Of a stretch of DNA of 64,000 nt, positions 18,213-26,803 are shown in pieces. This DNA is from Cyclobacterium sp. SYSU L10401 (lineage in GTDB: Bacteria; Bacteroidota; Bacteroidia; Cytophagales; Cyclobacteriaceae): positions 646,035 through 710,034 of the forward strand of contig NZ_WOFO01000001.1 of NCBI RefSeq assembly GCF_010993705.1. Reading direction: 5' to 3'. A program made the translations under genes and the position numbers. A model generated the notes under the pieces. It was not told the origin of the DNA. It saw only the letters and a list, made by a program, of their open reading frames with translations, and made no database searches. How positions within the stretch are numbered: position 1 is the stretch's first letter; each line of letters starts with the position of its first letter.

Positions 18213-20606
18213 ATGAGTTTGTATCCTTCAAACATGGAAGAAAAGATCAATTTTGATAAAATCAAGGAATTGATCAGGGCAGAATGTACCAGTAGTCTGG
18301 GAGTAGATTTCGTCAGAAAGGTAAGCTTTTCCAAAGACAGAAAGTTGTTGGTCAAACTTTTGGAGCAAACCGATGAGTTCAGGCAGATACTGGTGTCCGG
18401 GGAGCCCTTTCCTGCATCCAATTTTATTAACATTTACCCATTCCTGGACAAAGCGAAAATAGAGGGCACTTTTCTTTTTGAGGATGAATTTCATGAGCTC
18501 AGATTGGGATTGAAAACCCTGGATGGCTGTGTTTCCTTTTTCCACAAGTTCCATGAAAATTATCCGCAATTGCACCAGCTGCTCGGCATGGTGGAAGAAA
18601 ATACCCCGCTGGAAAAAAGTATTGGCAGGGTGCTGGATGAAAAGGGGAAAATAAAAAACAATGCATCTCAGGAGTTGAACCTTATCCGTACCCAACTTGC
18701 CTATGAAGAAAACAGGATAAGGAAGGTTCTGGATCACATATACCGCTCGGTCAAAGCTCAGGGATTTACCCCGGAAGATGCCTCTGTTACGGTTAGGGGA
18801 GGCAGGATGGTAATCCCTGTTTTAGCAGAATACAAAAGGCGCATCAAAGGCTTCATTCACGACGAATCAGCCACAGGACAGACAGTGTACCTGGAGCCGG
18901 CAGAGGTTTTGGATATCAACAATGAAATCAAGGACCTGGAATATATGGAAAGGAGGGAGGTGCAGAAAATCCTCACCAAGTTAACAGATGAACTCAGGGA
19001 ATATATTCCGGTACTCCGGAGGGCATTTTATTTTTTGGGCATGATAGATTTTATTCGTGCCAAGGCCAGGTTTGCATTGAAAATCAACGCAGTTAACCCG
19101 GGAATGGGTAAAGGCAAGGAGTTGTCCTGGGTAAAAGCACGGCACCCTCTCCTGGAAATGGCCCTGTCTCAGCAGCAAAAGTCCATAGTTCCGGTGACCC
19201 TACAGCTCGATCCCAATCACCGGCTGTTGGTGATCTCAGGACCCAATGCCGGTGGTAAATCTGTAACGCTAAAAACGGTAGCCCTGGTGCAGTACATGTA
19301 CCAATGCGGACTTCTCGTACCCATGGAGCCCAATTCCAAATGCTGTATTTTTGATCAGGTTTTTATCGATATAGGAGACGAGCAAAACATAGAAAATGAC
19401 CTGAGTACCTATAGTTCCCACCTGATGAACATGAAGTATTTCACGCTTCATGCCAATAAAAACACCTTGTTTTTTATTGATGAGTTTGGAACGGGCACCG
19501 AACCCCAATTTGGTGGGGCCATTGCAGAAGCCATCCTGATTGCCCTGAATAAGTCAGGTGCCTTTGGAATTGTCACTACCCATTACGGAAACCTCAAGCA
19601 GTTGGCTTCAAAAAGCCAGGGGATGGTAAACGGGGCCATGCGGTATGATGTGGACCGGTTGGAACCCTTGTATGAATTAGAAATCGGCAAACCCGGAAGC
19701 TCATTTGCGTTTGAAATAGCCGGTAAAATAGGAATTCCAAAAGAAATAATCCTTCATGCAAAGGCACAGGTCGGAGATACCAGGGTAAGGTATGAAAAAC
19801 TCCTGCTAAAGGTCGAGAGCGAAAAGAATAAATATGAAAGCCTGATGGCAGAGACCCAAAGAAAAGACCGGCTGTTGGGCCAAAGACTTCAGGAATACAA
19901 TTCTCTGAAGGCCACCTTGGATGAGCAGCAAAAAAACATCATCAACGAGGCAAAAACCCAGGCGAGACTTTTGATGGATGATGCCAATAAAAAAATCGAA
20001 AATACCATTCGTTCCATCAAGGAATCTCAGGCGGACCAGGCAGCCACCCGGCAATTGAGAAAGGATCTTGATGCGCACAAGGCGGCTATCAAGCCAGAAA
20101 AGCCTGCAGTTCCACAGCAAAAAACAATTCAAGTGGTAGATGGGGCTATCGCTATTGGGGATCAGGTAAGGCTGAAAGACAACGGAGCGCTGGCCGAGGT
20201 TATGGATATCAAGGGCAAACAGGCCAGCATCCTTATTGGAGACCTTAAATCCAATGTGAAGCTAAGCCGCCTTGAGAAAATTTCAAATACCTCTCTGAAG
20301 AAGGAAAAAAAGGCCATAGGTAAGCGAATGACCTATGATACGACCCATAAAATGGCAGCATTCTCACCCAATCTGGATATCCGTGGAAAAAGGGGCGAAG
20401 AGGTCATTCAGCTGATCCAGAATTTTATAGATGAGGGGTATATGCTTGGGATGAATGACCTAAAAGTCATCCATGGCAAAGGGGATGGTATATTGAGGGA
20501 ACTTACCAGAAACCTTATCAGGAAGATGTCTTCCGTGACCAGCTTCTCCGATGAACATGCAGATAGGGGTGGATCTGGGGTGACCCTTGTGCAGCTCAAA
20601 CAATAA
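18213..20606 (+). CDS. mutS2: MutS2 family endonuclease/ATPase with Smr domain
   Basis: 797 residues. The first ATG is kept because the LYPSN..EKINFD.I opening is conserved in Bacteroidota MutS2. Order: core and lever domain (about 1-310), MutS-type ATPase with Walker A GPNAGGKS at 343-350, IDEFGTGTEP and GIVTTHYGNLK, a long coiled coil (about 520-620, rich in K/E/Q), a KOW-like linker, and a C-terminal Smr nuclease (LDIRGKRGEEV, LKVIHGKGDGILRELTR). MutS2 lacks the mismatch-recognition domain; it is linked to suppression of recombination and, in some bacteria, to rescue of collided ribosomes. Confidence 0.95.
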   Translation: MSLYPSNMEEKINFDKIKELIRAECTSSLGVDFVRKVSFSKDRKLLVKLLEQTDEFRQILVSGEPFPASNFINIYPFLDKAKIEGTFLFEDEFHELRLGLKTLDGCVSFFHKFHENYPQLHQLLGMVEENTPLEKSIGRVLDEKGKIKNNASQELNLIRTQLAYEENRIRKVLDHIYRSVKAQGFTPEDASVTVRGGRMVIPVLAEYKRRIKGFIHDESATGQTVYLEPAEVLDINNEIKDLEYMERREVQKILTKLTDELREYIPVLRRAFYFLGMIDFIRAKARFALKINAVNPGMGKGKELSWVKARHPLLEMALSQQQKSIVPVTLQLDPNHRLLVISGPNAGGKSVTLKTVALVQYMYQCGLLVPMEPNSKCCIFDQVFIDIGDEQNIENDLSTYSSHLMNMKYFTLHANKNTLFFIDEFGTGTEPQFGGAIAEAILIALNKSGAFGIVTTHYGNLKQLASKSQGMVNGAMRYDVDRLEPLYELEIGKPGSSFAFEIAGKIGIPKEIILHAKAQVGDTRVRYEKLLLKVESEKNKYESLMAETQRKDRLLGQRLQEYNSLKATLDEQQKNIINEAKTQARLLMDDANKKIENTIRSIKESQADQAATRQLRKDLDAHKAAIKPEKPAVPQQKTIQVVDGAIAIGDQVRLKDNGALAEVMDIKGKQASILIGDLKSNVKLSRLEKISNTSLKKEKKAIGKRMTYDTTHKMAAFSPNLDIRGKRGEEVIQLIQNFIDEGYMLGMNDLKVIHGKGDGILRELTRNLIRKMSSVTSFSDEHADRGGSGVTLVQLKQ

Positions 20607-20636
20607 GGTACTCGCAAAACCAGAAGGTTAAGGTGC

Positions 20637-21062
20637 CTATCTTTTGTAGGCCTGACGAGCCAGAAGTAACCAGTTTTTTCCTTTTTTTTGCCAAACCGTT
20701 AATACGCCAAGGTTGACCGGGGCAGGCTCACTGTCTTTATTGTGCGTTTGACCGATCAGAAAATGCCTGACCAGCGCAATATTGCCTGAAATATCTACCG
20801 TCTGATTTTCTATATTGATTTCAGTAAAGTTGGATATGCCTGAAGTAAGGGCCTGGATGAATGCGGTTTGATTTTCGATTAAACCATTTGAATGTCCATA
20901 GGTCAACTGAGGATCGGTAAGTTTTCTGAGTTGCTTTTCATCAGCAGCCACCATGGCTGAAGTCAGTTCTTTAACGGCATTTTCTACGGCGGAAACCTGT
21001 TTGTTCTGAGCAAACAATACTGTAGTGGATAAAAAGCAAATGATAAACAGGTATTTGAGCAT
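20637..21062 (-). CDS. Secreted NTF2-like (DUF4440/SnoaL-type) protein
   Basis: 141 residues. A signal peptide (MLKYLFIICFLSTTVLFAQ) leads to a single cone-shaped NTF2-like domain: AVENAVKELTSAMVAADEKQL at the start, LTYGHSNGLIENQTAFIQAL in the middle, and the beta-sheet ending LTVWQKKGKNWLLLARQAYK. The pocket fold is shared by isomerases and many binding proteins, so the activity cannot be predicted. It converges on mutS2 and is 27 bases from the next minus-strand gene, a small lipoprotein, so the two may be co-transcribed. Confidence 0.85.
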   Translation of the reverse strand: MLKYLFIICFLSTTVLFAQNKQVSAVENAVKELTSAMVAADEKQLRKLTDPQLTYGHSNGLIENQTAFIQALTSGISNFTEINIENQTVDISGNIALVRHFLIGQTHNKDSEPAPVNLGVLTVWQKKGKNWLLLARQAYKR

Positions 21063-21089
21063 GGGTTTATGGGGTTAATTGAAACTTTT

Positions 21090-21581
21090 TTATTCCATTA
21101 ATATCAGATCGAAAACATAAAATCCTGCTAAAGCCTTCACTCTGGCATTCTGCGGAGCTGGCACCACCCATTCCAATCTCAGGTTATTTTGATTTCTGGT
21201 AAAGGAAATTTCTTTATTGGCAGCAGGTTGGATGCCGGAGAGAATGATTTTGTCAAAGTTATCTCCTTCAAATGCCCAATTACCATTGGTGTCAAACAAG
21301 AGGTTGCTGTTTTCGGTAATGTACGTTTTACCGGTATTGTTGGACATAAACCGGATTTCAAAATCTGCAAATTCGGCTGTCTGAGGTGTTCCGTCTTTGG
21401 TGACCGAACCACCATTGTTTACCGTCCAGGTCTGGCTACCTGATGGTCCGGAAAGTCTTTCTATGGCTTGCTCTTCAGGTGTTTTTTCTGGTTCCCCATT
21501 TTCTCCTCCATTACAAGCTGAAAAGCCCAGCAGGAGCAGGCAGGCCCAAAAATAATTCATTAATACTTTCATACTTTTCAA
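21090..21581 (-). CDS. Small lipoprotein of unknown function
   Basis: 163 residues. The signal (YFWACLLLLGFSAC, lipidated Cys) is followed by an acidic linker (NGGENGEPEKTPEEQ) and a beta-rich domain that includes SGSQTWTVNNGGSVTKDG, FEIRFMSNNTGKTYI, NWAFEGDNFDKIILSG and ISFTRNQNNLRLEWVVP. The pattern recalls the lipocalin-like and DUF5004-type lipoproteins of Bacteroidota that start with a W-containing strand after the linker, but this is not a firm match. It sits between the NTF2-like gene and the ABC ATPase; about 47 bases separate it from the latter. Confidence 0.75.
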   Translation of the reverse strand: MKSMKVLMNYFWACLLLLGFSACNGGENGEPEKTPEEQAIERLSGPSGSQTWTVNNGGSVTKDGTPQTAEFADFEIRFMSNNTGKTYITENSNLLFDTNGNWAFEGDNFDKIILSGIQPAANKEISFTRNQNNLRLEWVVPAPQNARVKALAGFYVFDLILME

Positions 21582-21628
21582 ACTAGGGCAGTAAAATTAA
21601 TCAATTCCAATGTTTATCAAATAAATCT

Positions 21629-22252
21629 TCACAATTTATAATCCTCCAGGCGGAGTATTTGTTCACAAAAATTATATTCTCTTGGGTCATTGGAAGCTAT
21701 TACGATGCATTTATTTTTTCCAAAACGGTATATCATTTCCCTGTACCAACCTATGCCTTTCTCGTCGAGATTCGAAGTGGGTTCGTCCAGAAGTACAAAA
21801 GGGGATTGAGAAAAAAAACATATGCCTAGTTTTAATCGCTGCTTCATTCCTGAGGAAAAGAAGGAAATGGGTTTGTTGATGGCGTTTTCCAGGTATAACA
21901 ACTTCAAAAGAGTTGCGGTATTGATATTGTCTTCCGGTTTTTTGAATTGAAAATGGAATTCCAAAAACTCTTTGAGGGTGAATTCTTCTGGCAGTTCTAC
22001 GTAGGGAGCACTGATGACCAGGTGCTTGTAAATTTCTTCTGGAGATACCATTTTCTGGTCCAGGAAAAATGTCATTTCCCCTTCCGTAAGGGGCATTTGA
22101 GCAGACAAACATTTGATGAGGGTAGACTTACCGGAGCCATTATTTCCGGTAATGGCCATTTTTATACCGTTTTCAAGGTTGAGGTCCAGTTTTTTAAAGA
22201 TCCAATCTCTTTGAAACCTTTTTCCTGCGCCTTTTAACTTAACGGCCAGCAT
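21629..22252 (-). CDS. Orphan ABC transporter ATP-binding protein in the lpx operon
   Basis: 207 residues, a single nucleotide-binding domain: Walker A GNNGSGKST, Q-loop region HLVISAPYVELPEE, signature FSSGMKQRLKLG (SSGMKQR instead of LSGGQ), Walker B FVLLDEPTSNLD, and a degenerate H-loop (CIVIASNDPRE, no His at the usual place). No permease gene is nearby. It follows lpxA with a 1-base gap, so it is expressed with the lipid A genes. CcmA-like short NBDs of this type are found after lpxA in other Bacteroidota. A role in lipid or envelope export is possible but unproven. Confidence 0.88.
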   Translation of the reverse strand: MLAVKLKGAGKRFQRDWIFKKLDLNLENGIKMAITGNNGSGKSTLIKCLSAQMPLTEGEMTFFLDQKMVSPEEIYKHLVISAPYVELPEEFTLKEFLEFHFQFKKPEDNINTATLLKLLYLENAINKPISFFSSGMKQRLKLGICFFSQSPFVLLDEPTSNLDEKGIGWYREMIYRFGKNKCIVIASNDPREYNFCEQILRLEDYKL

Positions 22253-22253
22253 A

Positions 22254-23033
22254 TCACTGAATATAACCTTTCATTACTCCTCTTTCAGACGAACGGATAA
22301 AGTTGACTATTTCATCCCGCTCTCGTGTGGCAGGAAGGTTGATTTCAATCTCTTCCAGGGCTTTGCTGTTGTTCCAGCTGTTTAAAAATAAATACCGGTA
22401 TACTTCCTGGATTTCACTAATGGTTTTGCCTTCAAACCCTCTTCTTCTCAAACCAAGAGAATTCACCCCGGCATAGCTCAATGGCTCTCGGGCGGCTTTG
22501 GTAAATGGGGGAACATCCTTTCTGACCAGAGATCCGCCTGAAATCATGCTGTGCATGCCTATTTTGACAAATTGGTGTATGGCACTGCTACCACCTACAA
22601 ATGCCCAGTCATCGATGGTGACATGTCCGGCCACCTGAACCGAATTGGCGATGATCACGCGATCATGGATCAAACAATCGTGAGCAATATGTACATAAGC
22701 CATCAAAAGACAATCATTGCCTATTTTTGTGGTCTTTTTATCTGCCGTTCCTCTGTTAATGGTTACAAATTCCCTGATAGTTGTATTGTTTCCTATCTCT
22801 ACCAAAGAGTCTTCTCCTTTAAATTTCAGATCCTGAGGAATGGCTGATATAACAGCTCCCGGAAAAATCCTGCAGTTTTTTCCAATTCTTGCTCCTGGAT
22901 AAATGGTAACATTCGAGCCTATCCATGTACCTGCTCCGATTTCCACATCAGAATGGATGGAGGTGAATGCTTCAACTGAAACATTTTCCCCCAATCGGGC
23001 TTTTTCATTTATTTCGGATAATTTGCTGATCAT
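22254..23033 (-). CDS. lpxA: LpxA, acyl-ACP-UDP-N-acetylglucosamine O-acyltransferase
   Basis: 259 residues of left-handed parallel beta helix made from hexapeptide repeats (IGAGTWIGSNVTIYPGARIG, IGNDCLL...). The catalytic His is H118 in HIAHDC, and the tail IRSSERGVMKGYIQ is typical of LpxA. It adds the first hydroxyacyl chain to UDP-GlcNAc, the first step of lipid A synthesis, in the cytoplasm. Its ATG overlaps the end of lpxC-fabZ by 4 bases, so translation is coupled. The order lpxD - lpxC/fabZ - lpxA is standard in Bacteroidota. Confidence 0.97.
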   Translation of the reverse strand: MISKLSEINEKARLGENVSVEAFTSIHSDVEIGAGTWIGSNVTIYPGARIGKNCRIFPGAVISAIPQDLKFKGEDSLVEIGNNTTIREFVTINRGTADKKTTKIGNDCLLMAYVHIAHDCLIHDRVIIANSVQVAGHVTIDDWAFVGGSSAIHQFVKIGMHSMISGGSLVRKDVPPFTKAAREPLSYAGVNSLGLRRRGFEGKTISEIQEVYRYLFLNSWNNSKALEEIEINLPATRERDEIVNFIRSSERGVMKGYIQ

Positions 23034-24424
23034 GTGTCTTTTCTTACAATGCTGGCAGTCATTATGGCTTCACAAACCAAGGCATTTCCTACAAAAGCCT
23101 CCCCCTTCATTTTTGCGATTCCTCTCCGGATGGGATTGAGAAGTTCACATTTGAAAATCAATGTGTCACCAGGTAACACCATTTTTCTAAACTTGCAGTT
23201 TTCTATGCTAAGGAAATAGGTCCAGTAATTTTCAGGATCTTCCACCGTGCTTAGAACCAATATTCCTCCCGTTTGGGCCATCGCCTCTACCTGTAATACT
23301 CCAGGCATCACAGGATTGTTGGGAAAGTGCCCCATAAAAAAGGGCTCGTTGATAGTAACATTTTTTACGCCAGCCACTAATTTGTCATCAAGATAGATGA
23401 TTTTGTCCAGTAGCTGAAACGGATACCTGTGGGGAAGGATGTTGCTGATTTGGTTGATATCCAAAACAGGAGGCAGCTTGGGATCATAGTAAGGGATATT
23501 CATTGAACCCGACTTTTCCATTGCCCTCTTTATTTTTTTTGCAAAGGCTACATTGGCAGCATGCCCGGGCCTGGCTGCAAGTATCTGTGCTTTCAAGGGT
23601 CTGCCCACAAGGGCAAGGTCTCCAATGACATCCAATAATTTGTGTCGGGCCGGTTCGTTTTTGTACCTAAGCTCCACATTGTTCAGAATGCCTTCTTTTT
23701 GTACTTCCACCTTTTGTTTATTAAACATTTTGGCCAGACTGGACAACTCAGCTTCTTCTACAACCCGGTCTACCACGACTATGGCGTTATTCAGGTCTCC
23801 CCCTTTTATCAGGTTGTTTTTGTAAAGCATTTCCAGCTCGTGAAGAAAACAAAATGTCCTGCAGGAGGCAATTTCATGCCTGAATTGACTGATATCTGTG
23901 ATGGAGGCATGCTGGCTTCCAAGTACAGGGGAGTTGTAATCCACCATGACGGTTACTCTGAAGTCGTCCAGGGGGAGGGCAGCCATCTCGACTTCTCTGC
24001 CACTGTCTTTGTAATGAATGCTTTCAGGTACTTCAAAAAACCTGCGTAGTGCATTTTGTTCCTCCAAACCCGCATCCTCCAGGATCTCAATGAATTGAAT
24101 GCTACTTCCATCCAGAATAGGAGGCTCAGGTCCACTCAGTTGTATCAGAACATTATCTATTTCCATACCTACCAGTGCTGCCAAAACATGTTCGACCGTA
24201 AATACCCTGGCACCGCTCTGTTCCAGCGTAGTGCCCCTGGATACATCCACCACATTGTCTACATCCGCATCGATGATGGGCTGGCCTTCCAAATCCATTC
24301 TTTGAAATTTATAACCATGGTTTGGGTTGGCAGGCAAAAATGTCATATTGGCTTCTATACCTGTATGTAATCCGACTCCGGATAGGGTGACCTGTTTTTT
24401 TATGGTATGTTGTTTTACTTTCAT
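23030..24424 (-). CDS. lpxC-fabZ: Bifunctional LpxC-FabZ (UDP-acyl-GlcNAc deacetylase / hydroxyacyl-ACP dehydratase)
   Basis: 464 residues, a natural fusion known throughout Bacteroidota. The LpxC half (about 1-310) has zinc ligands H79 in VEHVLAAL and the later HKLLDVIGDLAL His/Asp. The FabZ half (from about 318) has HRYPFQLLD, GHFPNNPVMPGVLQVEAMAQ and the hot-dog fold ending. LpxC performs the committed step of lipid A synthesis; FabZ removes water from hydroxyacyl-ACP and competes for the same hydroxyacyl pool, so the fusion ties lipid A to fatty acid flux. It lies 47 bases downstream of lpxD and overlaps lpxA by 4 bases. Confidence 0.97.
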   Translation of the reverse strand: MKVKQHTIKKQVTLSGVGLHTGIEANMTFLPANPNHGYKFQRMDLEGQPIIDADVDNVVDVSRGTTLEQSGARVFTVEHVLAALVGMEIDNVLIQLSGPEPPILDGSSIQFIEILEDAGLEEQNALRRFFEVPESIHYKDSGREVEMAALPLDDFRVTVMVDYNSPVLGSQHASITDISQFRHEIASCRTFCFLHELEMLYKNNLIKGGDLNNAIVVVDRVVEEAELSSLAKMFNKQKVEVQKEGILNNVELRYKNEPARHKLLDVIGDLALVGRPLKAQILAARPGHAANVAFAKKIKRAMEKSGSMNIPYYDPKLPPVLDINQISNILPHRYPFQLLDKIIYLDDKLVAGVKNVTINEPFFMGHFPNNPVMPGVLQVEAMAQTGGILVLSTVEDPENYWTYFLSIENCKFRKMVLPGDTLIFKCELLNPIRRGIAKMKGEAFVGNALVCEAIMTASIVRKDT

Positions 24425-24471
24425 TAAAATAAATAACTAAATAGCTGTGAAGTCCTGATCAACTGACAAAT

Positions 24472-25494
24472 TTATAGTTTTTTTTCCAGCTCTCTCAATT
24501 TGTTATGAAGTAAAGGTAATTTTCTAAATATAGAGTAGGATTTTAAAAAATCTTTTATGTCAAATCCAATGTATCCAAAAATTGTTTTTCCCGGTTCGGT
24601 TACCGATTTCATAATGCCGGTATTTGCGCCCACGGTGGTGTTGTCAGCTATGTCAATATGGCCCACTATCCCACATTTACCAGCCAATACGCAGTTTTTG
24701 CCCACACTGGTGGAGCCGGAAATTCCTGCCTGGGAAGCAACTACCGTGTTTTCTCCTAAAATAACATTGTGGGCTATCTGAACCTGGTTGTCAATTTTAA
24801 CCCCCCTTCCTATATGGGTAGACCCCATTGTAGCGCAATCAATGGTGGTATTGGCTCCTATACTTACACCGTCTTCCAATACCACGTTGCCTAATTGCGG
24901 GATGTTTTTGTAGGTTCCATCAGCCTGGGGGGCAAAGCCAAATCCATCAGCACCAAGTATACTACCGGAATGAATTTCACAGTCATTACCAATAATGGTC
25001 CTTGAATAGATTTTGACACCCGGGTAGAAGGTGCAATCATCCCCTATGATTACATCGTCCCCAATATAGACTTGTGGATAAATCTTTACATTATTACCAA
25101 TCTTGCAATTTTTTCCTACATAGGAAAATGCACCCCTGTAGCAGTTTGGGCCGATGGTACTGCTTTCATGAAAGTAAGTGGGCTCTTCTATACCAGAAAT
25201 ATCGGATTTTACCATCTTGGAATAAGCTTCCAAAAGTTTGGTGAAACCTGTATAGGGGTCTTTCACCCTGATTAGAGTGGTTTTGAATGCCTTCTGAGGT
25301 TTAAAATCTTCTCCTACAATGATCGCTGAACAGGCGGTGTCGTAGAGGTATTTTTCATACTTGAGGTTAGATAGAAATCCAATGCTTCCAGCTTTTCCCT
25401 CCTGTATTTTTTCAAGGCGATTGATTTTCTGAGAACCATCTCCTTCCACGCTTCCATCCAAAAGTAGTGCAATTTCATCGATGGTAAATTCCAT
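24472..25494 (-). CDS. lpxD: LpxD, UDP-3-O-acylglucosamine N-acyltransferase
   Basis: 340 residues: an N-terminal uridine-binding domain (MEFTIDEIALLLDGSVEGDG..., SAIIVGEDF, LIRVKDPYTGF), then the hexapeptide beta helix with the LpxD signature GADGFGFAPQ and the catalytic His in DNQVQIAHNV, and a C-terminal helix (RKLPLLHNKLRELEKKL). It adds the second acyl chain to the LpxC product. It is 47 bases upstream of lpxC-fabZ and 16 bases after the HD hydrolase, in the same operon. Confidence 0.97.
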   Translation of the reverse strand: MEFTIDEIALLLDGSVEGDGSQKINRLEKIQEGKAGSIGFLSNLKYEKYLYDTACSAIIVGEDFKPQKAFKTTLIRVKDPYTGFTKLLEAYSKMVKSDISGIEEPTYFHESSTIGPNCYRGAFSYVGKNCKIGNNVKIYPQVYIGDDVIIGDDCTFYPGVKIYSRTIIGNDCEIHSGSILGADGFGFAPQADGTYKNIPQLGNVVLEDGVSIGANTTIDCATMGSTHIGRGVKIDNQVQIAHNVILGENTVVASQAGISGSTSVGKNCVLAGKCGIVGHIDIADNTTVGANTGIMKSVTEPGKTIFGYIGFDIKDFLKSYSIFRKLPLLHNKLRELEKKL

Positions 25495-25510
25495 TTATTT
25501 CTTAGTTGTT

Positions 25511-26752
25511 TTACCGTAAAGTTAAATTTTTAGCATGACAAGCATAATATTTTTTTACTATTTTGCTCATGGCTTTGATATTTGGAAGGTCAGCAGCCAT
25601 GGCCACATCCATGACTTCCCCTTTTTTAGTCAGGATCCAAATCTTGTCCCTGGCCAGGTAACCATAATTACTTATTTCACCGCAGGAAAAGAAATACTGC
25701 AAATCCCGAGTGGACAAGGAATGTTTGCTTTGTACCTTTTGCTTCATTTTTTTTATCTCCTCAATGGAAAACGGCTGATTGACCAAATGGATTTTAAACA
25801 AGTTGCGCATCAAAAACATGTGGGAAATTTGTCGAAGCACAAAGTCATCTTCATTTTTCCAGAGCTTGATGGCACCCCAGACATCAAAGTCGTCCAATTG
25901 AGAAAATTCGTCGAGCCATTCAGGTTGGCCATGCAGCATACCTGTAGGAGGATCTTTTTTCAGAAAAAGTAGGAGTTCAGCAGAGCCGGGTAAATTTATG
26001 CCAGCATTTTCCAGTTCTTTGGCCCTTAAAATCAGATTGATCAACATTTTTTCAGCGCAGACGGTCGTTTTATGAAGGTATACCTGCCAATACATCAATC
26101 TTCTGGCGCTCAGAAAATTCTCAATACTGTAAATGCCCTTTTCTTCGATGACCACCTGGTCATTCACGATGGTCATCATTTTAATTATTCGGTCTGCCCC
26201 AATAGTTCCTTCTGATACACCTGTGAAAAAACAATCCCGCTGCAAGTAATCCAGACGATCAATATCTAGTTGACTGGAGACCAGTTGGTGAAAGAAATTT
26301 CTTTCGTAACTTCCCACAAAAATTTGCCTGGCCAAAGAAAGTTGGCCGTGAAATTGCTTATTTAAAGCATCAAAGAACAGCAGGGAAATGGTTTCATGAT
26401 GCAGACCTTTGAGAAGAATAGATTCAAGCGCATGAGAAAAAGGCCCATGACCAATGTCATGCAGTAATATTGCCAGCAGTGCCGCTTCATATTCCTGTTC
26501 AGATATTTCAATGCCTTTATTGCGCAAGTGGTCTAAGGTAATGCTCATCAGGTGCATGGCTCCTATGGCATGGTGAAACCGGGTATGTAGGGCTCCCGGG
26601 TAGACCATATCTGTCAAACCTAATTGTTTGATTCTGCGTAACCTTTGGAAATAGGGGTGATCTATTACGGCAAAAATCAATTCACTGGGAATATTGATGA
26701 ACCCATACACGGGGTCATTGATAATTTTATGGCTTTTCAATGTCCTGTTCAT
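25511..26752 (-). CDS. HD-domain phosphohydrolase (dNTPase/SAMHD1-like)
   Basis: 413 residues. The HD metal site is intact: HTRFHHAIGAMHLM, then ILLHDIGHGPFSHALE, then HHETIS, followed by QLDIDRLDYLQRDCFFTG. This spacing is that of the SAMHD1/dGTPase-like group (COG1078). Members cleave dNTPs or other nucleotides; the substrate here is not known. The gene is the first of the lpx operon (16 bases to lpxD) and is divergent from porX with only 51 bases between the two starts. A TACTTTTG element on the minus strand (plus-strand CAAAAGTA, 26766-26773) may be its -7 box. Confidence 0.9.
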   Translation of the reverse strand: MNRTLKSHKIINDPVYGFINIPSELIFAVIDHPYFQRLRRIKQLGLTDMVYPGALHTRFHHAIGAMHLMSITLDHLRNKGIEISEQEYEAALLAILLHDIGHGPFSHALESILLKGLHHETISLLFFDALNKQFHGQLSLARQIFVGSYERNFFHQLVSSQLDIDRLDYLQRDCFFTGVSEGTIGADRIIKMMTIVNDQVVIEEKGIYSIENFLSARRLMYWQVYLHKTTVCAEKMLINLILRAKELENAGINLPGSAELLLFLKKDPPTGMLHGQPEWLDEFSQLDDFDVWGAIKLWKNEDDFVLRQISHMFLMRNLFKIHLVNQPFSIEEIKKMKQKVQSKHSLSTRDLQYFFSCGEISNYGYLARDKIWILTKKGEVMDVAMAADLPNIKAMSKIVKKYYACHAKNLTLR

Positions 26753-26803
26753 AAAGGCGACTTGCCAAAAGTAATTAATCTAAAAAGAATTAAACCAATT
26801 GAT

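Noticed and set aside
26645..26803. Upstream extension of porX
   Set aside because: It would overlap the divergent HD gene and precedes the conserved receiver start MENFKILWADDE; ATG at 26804 is the real start.
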